10,642 nucleotides of DNA. Origin: Sphingomonadaceae bacterium (GTDB lineage: Bacteria > Pseudomonadota > Alphaproteobacteria > Sphingomonadales > Sphingomonadaceae). The position numbers were made by a program, and so were the translations under genes. Below the pieces are notes generated by a model, which was not told the DNA's origin, made no database searches, and saw only the letters and a list, made by a program, of their open reading frames with translations. The stretch spans positions 1 through 10,642 of the forward strand of contig JAFAZM010000115.1 in the NCBI GenBank assembly GCA_019239785.1. Reading direction: 5' to 3'. Below are positions 6,287 to 10,642 of this stretch, piece by piece (position 1 is the first letter of the stretch; each line of letters opens with the position of its first letter).

Positions 6287-6995
6287 GCCCCAGGTCCGTC
6301 CCGCAGAGCCGGTCCCAGGTTCTGAAATAGAGCCCATAATTGCATCCATATCTTTCGTGGTGGCGATGATGGTGGCTGGCCGTGATCAGCCAGCGTCCCG
6401 CCGCCCCCTCGACCAGCCATGCCGGGAAAATCTCCCAGCCGAGATGATTGGCAACCCCCATGAAGGTCATCACGCCTAGCACGGCCAGCAGCGCGCCGAA
6501 ATGGATCGGAACGACGAAAACGAGCGCCGGGATGATCGCCGCGCCGGTCACCGCCTCCAGCCAGTGGAAGCTCATCGCCGCCCAGGCGGTCGGCGGCCGG
6601 CTGGCATGGTGGACCGCGTGGGCCAGCCGGAACAGGGCCGGGCGGTGCATCCAGCGATGCGTCCAGTAGAACCAGGTGTCGTGCAGGATCAGGTAGACGA
6701 GTACCGAGACGGGCAGCCACCAGAGCGGCCAGGCGTTCGGGTCGGAATAGATCCGGGTCCAGCCATGCGCCTGCCAGCCCCAGGCGACGAGTCCGGCCGG
6801 CGCGCCGTAGATGAAGGCGCTGAGCAGCGACCAGAGGATCTCGCGCTTTATCTGCCGGTCGAGCCCGGCATAGAGACCGGGCCGCCGCAGCCGCGTCAGC
6901 CAGGCGAAGGCGCCGCTCACCGCGAGATAGCGCAGGCCGACGATCGCGATCATCGCAAGGATCGAGAAGAGGAGCGAGGCCTGCGGCACAGCCAT
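6147..6995 (-). CDS. Sterol desaturase / fatty acid hydroxylase family protein, probable carotenoid ring hydroxylase
   Basis: A 282-residue integral-membrane di-iron oxygenase of the PF04116 superfamily. Hydrophobic segments lie at about 7-33, 52-75, 88-105 and 150-182. The histidine boxes are complete: H105-D-T-W-F-Y-W-T-H113, H113-R-W-M-H117, H126-A-V-H-H130 and H209-H-R-H212-H213. These are followed by Y-G-C-N-Y-G-L-Y-F and W-D-R-L-C-G-T-D (227-234). It reads divergently from crtYIB across 51 bases, so hydroxylation of beta-carotene rings is the natural inference. It is longer than classical CrtZ (about 160-180 residues) and its boxes follow the sterol-desaturase pattern, so it may act at the 3,3' or the 2,2' positions, or on another lipid. 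The last 46 residues are Gly/Ala-rich, lie beyond the family core, and overlap the DUF2141 gene in another frame. Start ATG 6995 gives a hydrophobic N-terminus, but its ribosome site is weak. Confidence 0.85.
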   Translation of the reverse strand: MAVPQASLLFSILAMIAIVGLRYLAVSGAFAWLTRLRRPGLYAGLDRQIKREILWSLLSAFIYGAPAGLVAWGWQAHGWTRIYSDPNAWPLWWLPVSVLVYLILHDTWFYWTHRWMHRPALFRLAHAVHHASRPPTAWAAMSFHWLEAVTGAAIIPALVFVVPIHFGALLAVLGVMTFMGVANHLGWEIFPAWLVEGAAGRWLITASHHHRHHERYGCNYGLYFRTWDRLCGTDLGLGSFDGGSGRRLAAVAGGGIGGAAERELAGAEEPARPGASLPHPQR

Positions 6996-7046
6996 GGCCT
7001 ACAGCAAGCCTTGGCGCGGCGCGACCTCTTCCCGTAGGGCTGGCGC

Positions 7047-8192
7047 ATGATTGCGGGGGACCGGCAGGGATTGGTGATCGCGGGCGGCGGCCTGGCCGGC
7101 TGCCTGGCCGCGCTCGCCATGGCGAAGCTGCGGCCGGAGGCGCCGCTCCTGCTGGTGGAAGCCGGCGAGGCGTTCGGCGGCAACCATATCTGGTCCTTCT
7201 TCGACTCCGACGTCGATCCGGCGGACCGCTGGCTGGTCGCGCCGATGATCGCCACGAGCTGGGACGGCTATGACGTGCGCTTTCCGAAGCGCGCGCGGAC
7301 CTTGCTGACGGGGTATAATAGCTGCCGCTCCTCGCTGCTCGACCAAGCGGTGCGCGCGCGGCTGCGTCCGGACCAATATCGTCTCGGCACGCCGATCGCC
7401 GCGGTCGACCGGGACGGCCTCACTTTGACCGGCGGCGAGCGCATCGCCGCCGGGGCGGTGATCGATGCGCGCGGGGCGGACCGGCTGGAGGCGCTGGAGC
7501 TCGGCTGGCAGAAATTCGTGGGCGTCGAATATCGGCTCGCCGGCCCGCACGGCCTGGCGCGGCCGATCGTGATGGATGCGATCGTCGACCAGTCCGAAGG
7601 CTACCGCTTCCTTTATTGCCTGCCCTTCGCGCCGGACCGGCTGCTGGTCGAGGACACTTATTATTCCCTCGATCCGAGCCTCGATCCCGATGCGCTGGAG
7701 GCGCGGGTCCGTGCCTATGCCGAAGCGCAGGGCTGGCGAATCGCGCACGTCGAAAGCCGCGAGCAGGGCCTGCTTCCGGTGGCGATGGGCGGCGATTTCG
7801 ACGCCTTCTGGCCGGACGATAAAGGGCCGGCGCGGCTGGGGCTGCGCGGCGGCTTCTTCCATCCGACCACCGGCTATTCGCTGCCCGACGCGGTGCGGCT
7901 TGCCTTGCTGGCCGCGCGCCAGCCCGATCTCGCCGCGCTTCCCGCGATCCTGCGAGGGGAGGCGCGGCGCCTCTGGCGCGGGCGCGGCTTCTACCGGCTG
8001 CTCGACCGGATGCTGTTCCGCGCCGCCGCGCCCGCCCGGCGCTACCGCGTGCTCGAGCATTTCTACCGCCTCGATCCGGCGATCATCGCACGCTTCTATG
8101 CCGGCCGGTCGAGCCTGTCGGACAAGGTCCGGATCCTGAGCGGCCGGCCGCCGGTGCCGCTCGGCAAGGCGCTGGCGCAGCTGTGGCGATGA
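7047..8192 (+). CDS. crtY: Lycopene beta-cyclase (CrtY type)
   Basis: A 381-residue flavoprotein that cyclises both ends of lycopene to give beta-carotene, probably membrane-associated. The N-terminal Rossmann fold shows G13-G-G-L-A-G18 after a hydrophobic strand and Glu38 at the end of the second strand for the dinucleotide ribose. Next comes the CrtY hallmark G-G-N-H-I-W-S-F-F (44-52). Mid-protein are G-Y-R-F-L-Y-C-L-P-F and V-E-D-T-Y-Y-S, and further on T-T-G-Y-S-L-P-D-A-V-R-L-A. The length matches bacterial CrtY (about 380). The ATG at 7047 has AGGG (7036-7039) seven bases upstream. It is the first gene of the rightward operon; its stop overlaps the crtI start as ATGA (8189-8192), so translation is coupled. 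Its promoter must lie in the 51-bp divergent spacer or inside the 5' part of the hydroxylase gene. Confidence 0.95.
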   Translation: MIAGDRQGLVIAGGGLAGCLAALAMAKLRPEAPLLLVEAGEAFGGNHIWSFFDSDVDPADRWLVAPMIATSWDGYDVRFPKRARTLLTGYNSCRSSLLDQAVRARLRPDQYRLGTPIAAVDRDGLTLTGGERIAAGAVIDARGADRLEALELGWQKFVGVEYRLAGPHGLARPIVMDAIVDQSEGYRFLYCLPFAPDRLLVEDTYYSLDPSLDPDALEARVRAYAEAQGWRIAHVESREQGLLPVAMGGDFDAFWPDDKGPARLGLRGGFFHPTTGYSLPDAVRLALLAARQPDLAALPAILRGEARRLWRGRGFYRLLDRMLFRAAAPARRYRVLEHFYRLDPAIIARFYAGRSSLSDKVRILSGRPPVPLGKALAQLWR

Positions 8193-9679
8193 GGGCGGGC
8201 GCACGCACCGCCGTGGTGATCGGCGCCGGCTTCGGCGGGCTCGCGCTCGCCATCCGCCTGCAATCGGCGGGGATCGCGACCACGATCTTCGAGGCGCGCG
8301 ACCGGCCGGGCGGCCGCGCCTATGTATGGGAGCAGGACGGCCATGTCTTCGACGCCGGCCCGACCGTCATCACCGACCCCGCCTGCCTCGAGGAATTGTG
8401 GGCGCTGCCCGGCGCCGACATGGCGGAGAACGTCGAGCTGGTCCCGGTGACGCCCTTCTACCGGCTGAGCTGGCCCGACGGCACGCTCTTCGATTATTCG
8501 AACGACGATGCGGCGCTCGAGGCGCAGATCGCAGCGCTCGATCCGCGGGACGTCGCCGGCTATCGCCGCTTCCTTTCCTATTCGGAGGCCGTGTTCGAGC
8601 AGGGCTATCGCAAGCTCGGCGCCGTGCCGTTCCTCCATTTCAGCGCGATGCTCCGCGCCGCCCCGGCTTTGCTCCGCCGCCGGGCCTGGCGTTCGGTCTA
8701 CGCCCAGGTCTCGTCCTGCGTCCGCAACGAGAAATTGCGCCAGGCGCTCTCCTTCCATACCCTGCTCGTCGGTGGCAATCCGATGACGACCAGCGCGATC
8801 TACGCCCTGATCCACAAATTGGAGCGCGACGGCGGCGTGTGGTTCGCGAAGGGCGGCACCAATGCCCTGGTCCGCGGCATGGCCGCCCATTTCCAGCGGC
8901 TCGGCGGCACGCTCCGCCTCAGCGAGCCGGTCGAGGCGATCGAGACGGACGGCCGGCGCGCGACCGGGGTGCGGACGCGGGCCGGCGGCAGCCAGAGCTT
9001 CGACATGGTCGCCTCGAACGGCGACGTCGTCCACAGCTACGGCCTGATCGAAGGCCATCGGCGCGGCCCTGAAGCGGTGAAGCGGCTGAAGCGGAAGCGC
9101 TTCTCGCCCTCCTTGTTCGTCGTCCATTTCGGCACCGAGGGCAGCTGGCCCGAGGTCCGGCACCATTCGATCCTGTTCGGCCCGCGCTACCGGGGGCTGC
9201 TCGGCGACATCTACGATCGCGGCGTCCTGCCCGGCGACCCATCGCTTTACCTTCACCACCCGACCGCGACCGATCCCAGCATGGCTCCGCCTGGCCGCTC
9301 CACCTTCTATGCGCTTGCGCCGGTGCCGCATCTCGGCAAGCTTGGCATCGACTGGAAAGAGGAAGGCGCCGCTTATGCGGATGCGATCCTTGCCCTGCTG
9401 GAGGAGAGGCTGATGCCCGGCCTGCGCGCGCGGATTACGACCCGCTTCCATTATGCGCCCGACGATTTCGAGCGCGACCTCGGCGCGCATCTCGGCTCCG
9501 CGTTCAGCCTCGAGCCCTTGCTGACCCAGAGCGCCTGGTTCCGCGTCCACAATCGCGACGATGCGATTCCCAACCTCTATTTCGTCGGCGCCGGCACCCA
9601 CCCCGGCGCCGGCATTCCGGGCGTGGTCGGGAGCGCCAAGGCCACGGCCGGATTGATGATCGATGATCCAGCGCGCTGA
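8189..9679 (+). CDS. crtI: Phytoene desaturase (bacterial CrtI type)
   Basis: A 496-residue FAD-dependent desaturase expected to convert phytoene to lycopene (four desaturations in most lycopene-forming members) at the membrane. The N-terminus has the FAD-binding V-I-G12-A-G14-F-G-G17 motif, Glu35 closing the second strand, R-P-G-G-R (39-43), and the CrtI phrase D-A-G-P-T-V-I-T-D (55-63). The C-terminal bacterial phytoene-dehydrogenase signature is intact: N-L-Y-F-V-G-A-G-T-H-P-G-A-G-I-P-G-V-V-G-S-A-K-A (462-485). Length is normal. The ATG at 8189 is chosen over GTG 8183 because it forms the ATGA overlap with the crtY stop. Its last 17 bases overlap the start of crtB. The number of desaturation steps cannot be read from sequence, but the adjacent lycopene cyclase implies lycopene. 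Confidence 0.96.
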   Translation: MRAGARTAVVIGAGFGGLALAIRLQSAGIATTIFEARDRPGGRAYVWEQDGHVFDAGPTVITDPACLEELWALPGADMAENVELVPVTPFYRLSWPDGTLFDYSNDDAALEAQIAALDPRDVAGYRRFLSYSEAVFEQGYRKLGAVPFLHFSAMLRAAPALLRRRAWRSVYAQVSSCVRNEKLRQALSFHTLLVGGNPMTTSAIYALIHKLERDGGVWFAKGGTNALVRGMAAHFQRLGGTLRLSEPVEAIETDGRRATGVRTRAGGSQSFDMVASNGDVVHSYGLIEGHRRGPEAVKRLKRKRFSPSLFVVHFGTEGSWPEVRHHSILFGPRYRGLLGDIYDRGVLPGDPSLYLHHPTATDPSMAPPGRSTFYALAPVPHLGKLGIDWKEEGAAYADAILALLEERLMPGLRARITTRFHYAPDDFERDLGAHLGSAFSLEPLLTQSAWFRVHNRDDAIPNLYFVGAGTHPGAGIPGVVGSAKATAGLMIDDPAR

Positions 9680-10538
9680 ACGGGAGAGCCTGGTCGCGGA
9701 GGCCGAGCGGATCATCCGCCACGGCTCGACCTCCTTCCGCTTCGCCAGCCGGCTGTTCGACCAGCCGACGCGCGAGCGGGCCTGGCTGCTCTACGCCTGG
9801 TGCCGCGCCTGCGACGACCTCACCGACGGCCAGGTGCTCGGCCATGGCGCGGTGCCGCCCGCCGATCCCGCGGCGCGCGTCGCCCTCGCCCGCACCCTCA
9901 CCGACCGGGCACTTTCCGGCGAGCCGACCGGCGAGCGCGCCTTCGATGCGCTCGCCCTGGTGGTCGAGGAATGCGCGATCCCGCGCCGCTTCATCGACGA
10001 CCATCTCCAAGGCTTCGCGCTCGACGCCGCCGGCTGGCGACCCGGGACGCAGGCGGATCTGCTGCTTTACTGCTACCATGTCGCCGGCGCGGTCGGCTGC
10101 ATGATGGCGGTGATCATGGGCGTCGCCCCGGACGACGAGGAGACTTTGCGCCACGCGGCCGACCTCGGCATGGCCTTCCAGCTCGCCAACATCGCCCGCG
10201 ACATCGTCGAGGATGACGGCGTGGGCCGCATCTACATCCCGGCGGACTGGCTTGCGGAGAAGGAGATCGTCCCCGGCACATTGGGCGAGGCGCGCCACCG
10301 CGCCGACCTCGCCGGGTTCGCGCAGCGGCTCGCCGCGCTGGCCGCGCCTTACGAAGCCTCGGCCCGGATCGGCGCGGAGCGGCTGCCGCGCCGCTCGCGC
10401 TGGGCGGTGCTGTCGGCGGCGAACATCTACGGCGACATCTCCCGCAAGGTGATCGCGCGCGGCGAACGGGCCTGGGACAGCCGCACGGTGATCAGCAAAT
10501 GGGCGAAGCTGGCCCATGTGGCGAGGGCGTTGCGGTAG
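9663..10538 (+). CDS. crtB: Phytoene synthase
   Basis: A 291-residue squalene/phytoene synthase-family enzyme that joins two GGPP molecules head-to-head through prephytoene diphosphate to phytoene. Both Mg-diphosphate aspartate motifs are present: D51-D-L-T-D55 within Y-A-W-C-R-A-C-D-D, and D180-I-V-E-D184 within N-I-A-R-D-I-V-E-D-D. The latter is followed by G-R-I-Y-I-P-A-D-W-L-A-E, the phytoene-synthase signature. Y-H-V-A-G-A-V-G-C-M-M (138-148) is also typical. Length is close to the usual 300. The start at ATG 9663 lies inside the end of crtI (17-base overlap), the only in-frame start before the first conserved motif. A C30 (dehydrosqualene) activity is possible only if CrtE makes FPP; the CrtY/CrtI context argues for C40. 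Confidence 0.95.
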   Translation: MIQRAERESLVAEAERIIRHGSTSFRFASRLFDQPTRERAWLLYAWCRACDDLTDGQVLGHGAVPPADPAARVALARTLTDRALSGEPTGERAFDALALVVEECAIPRRFIDDHLQGFALDAAGWRPGTQADLLLYCYHVAGAVGCMMAVIMGVAPDDEETLRHAADLGMAFQLANIARDIVEDDGVGRIYIPADWLAEKEIVPGTLGEARHRADLAGFAQRLAALAAPYEASARIGAERLPRRSRWAVLSAANIYGDISRKVIARGERAWDSRTVISKWAKLAHVARALR

Positions 10539-10548
10539 GGGCGTGTTC

Positions 10549-10640
10549 GGGACTGGGGACTGGGGACTGGGGACTGGGAAAGCGCGATGAATGGCCCCGG
10601 CATTCTGATTGCCAGTCCCTAGTCCCCAGTCCCCAGTCCC
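10549..10640. repeat. GGGGACT heptamer array with inverted copy after crtB
   Basis: Ten bases after the crtB stop, GGGACT is followed by three GGGGACT units and GGG (10549-10578). The reverse complement occurs at 10612-10640 (AGTCCCC units), so 29 bases pair with 28 matches around a 34-base loop. The inverted arm runs to the window edge and may continue. The plus strand of the left arm has five G-runs of three or four separated by ACT, a textbook G-quadruplex pattern. As RNA it would form a very stable hairpin 3' of the crtYIB message, and so may act as terminator or 3' stabiliser, although no T-run follows within the window. It could also be a dispersed intergenic repeat. Confidence 0.85.
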
Positions 10641-10642
10641 CC

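Noticed and set aside
6147..6349. Frameshift breaking the hydroxylase gene
   Set aside because: All histidine boxes and the terminal G-T-D block are in one uninterrupted frame; only the non-conserved tail overlaps the next gene.
8183..8188. GTG at 8183 as the start of crtI
   Set aside because: It adds only two residues; ATG 8189 forms the common ATGA overlap with the crtY stop.
6999..8204. A 401-codon antisense frame across crtY
   Set aside because: Arg/Gln/Ala-rich shadow opposite a clear lycopene cyclase.
8096..9715. A 539-codon antisense frame across crtI
   Set aside because: Shadow of crtI caused by high third-position GC; no motif and no ribosome site noticed.
10549..10642. CRISPR array
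   Set aside because: The repeat unit is only seven bases, tandem without spacers, and then inverted, with no cas genes in the window.

Overview
The window looks like chromosomal DNA from a GC-rich alphaproteobacterium, most likely a yellow-pigmented sphingomonad. This rests on the very high GC content, the layout of the carotenoid genes, a TonB-receptor-type outer-membrane protein next door, and an intergenic palindrome whose wording I associate with sphingomonad genomes. The taxonomic call is inference; there is no rRNA or marker gene to confirm it.

Left part (1-3590): the first codons of an unidentified leftward gene (start at 38) are cut by the window edge. A relatively AT-rich divergent spacer with one perfect DnaA-box match follows. 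Then come two rightward genes: an AI-2E family membrane permease (278-1417) and a TonB-dependent-receptor-like outer-membrane protein with a signal peptide (1533-3590). A long nested inverted repeat (3610-3784) fills the convergent gap between the receptor gene and the carotenoid locus.

Carotenoid locus (3795-10538): two gene sets read away from a 51-bp spacer (6996-7046). Leftward are a sterol-desaturase-family di-iron hydroxylase, a small secreted DUF2141 protein that overlaps it out of frame, a hairpin-rich gap, then ispH and crtE separated by a single base. Rightward is a tightly overlapping crtY-crtI-crtB operon.

How they work together: IspH makes IPP and DMAPP at the end of the MEP pathway. 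CrtE condenses them, probably to GGPP. CrtB joins two GGPP into phytoene, CrtI desaturates it to lycopene, and CrtY cyclises lycopene to beta-carotene. The desaturase-family protein is the obvious candidate for hydroxylating the beta-ionone rings, giving a zeaxanthin- or nostoxanthin-like xanthophyll. No ketolase, glycosyltransferase or second hydroxylase is present in the window. The least understood parts are the DUF2141 protein with an EF-hand-like loop, the exact role of the hydroxylase, and the ispH copy in a pigment locus.

Right edge (10549-10642): a GGGGACT heptamer array and its inverted copy flank a short loop just after crtB. One strand has five closely spaced G-runs and could form a G-quadruplex. 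No rRNA, tRNA, CRISPR array, transposase, integrase or phage gene was seen.
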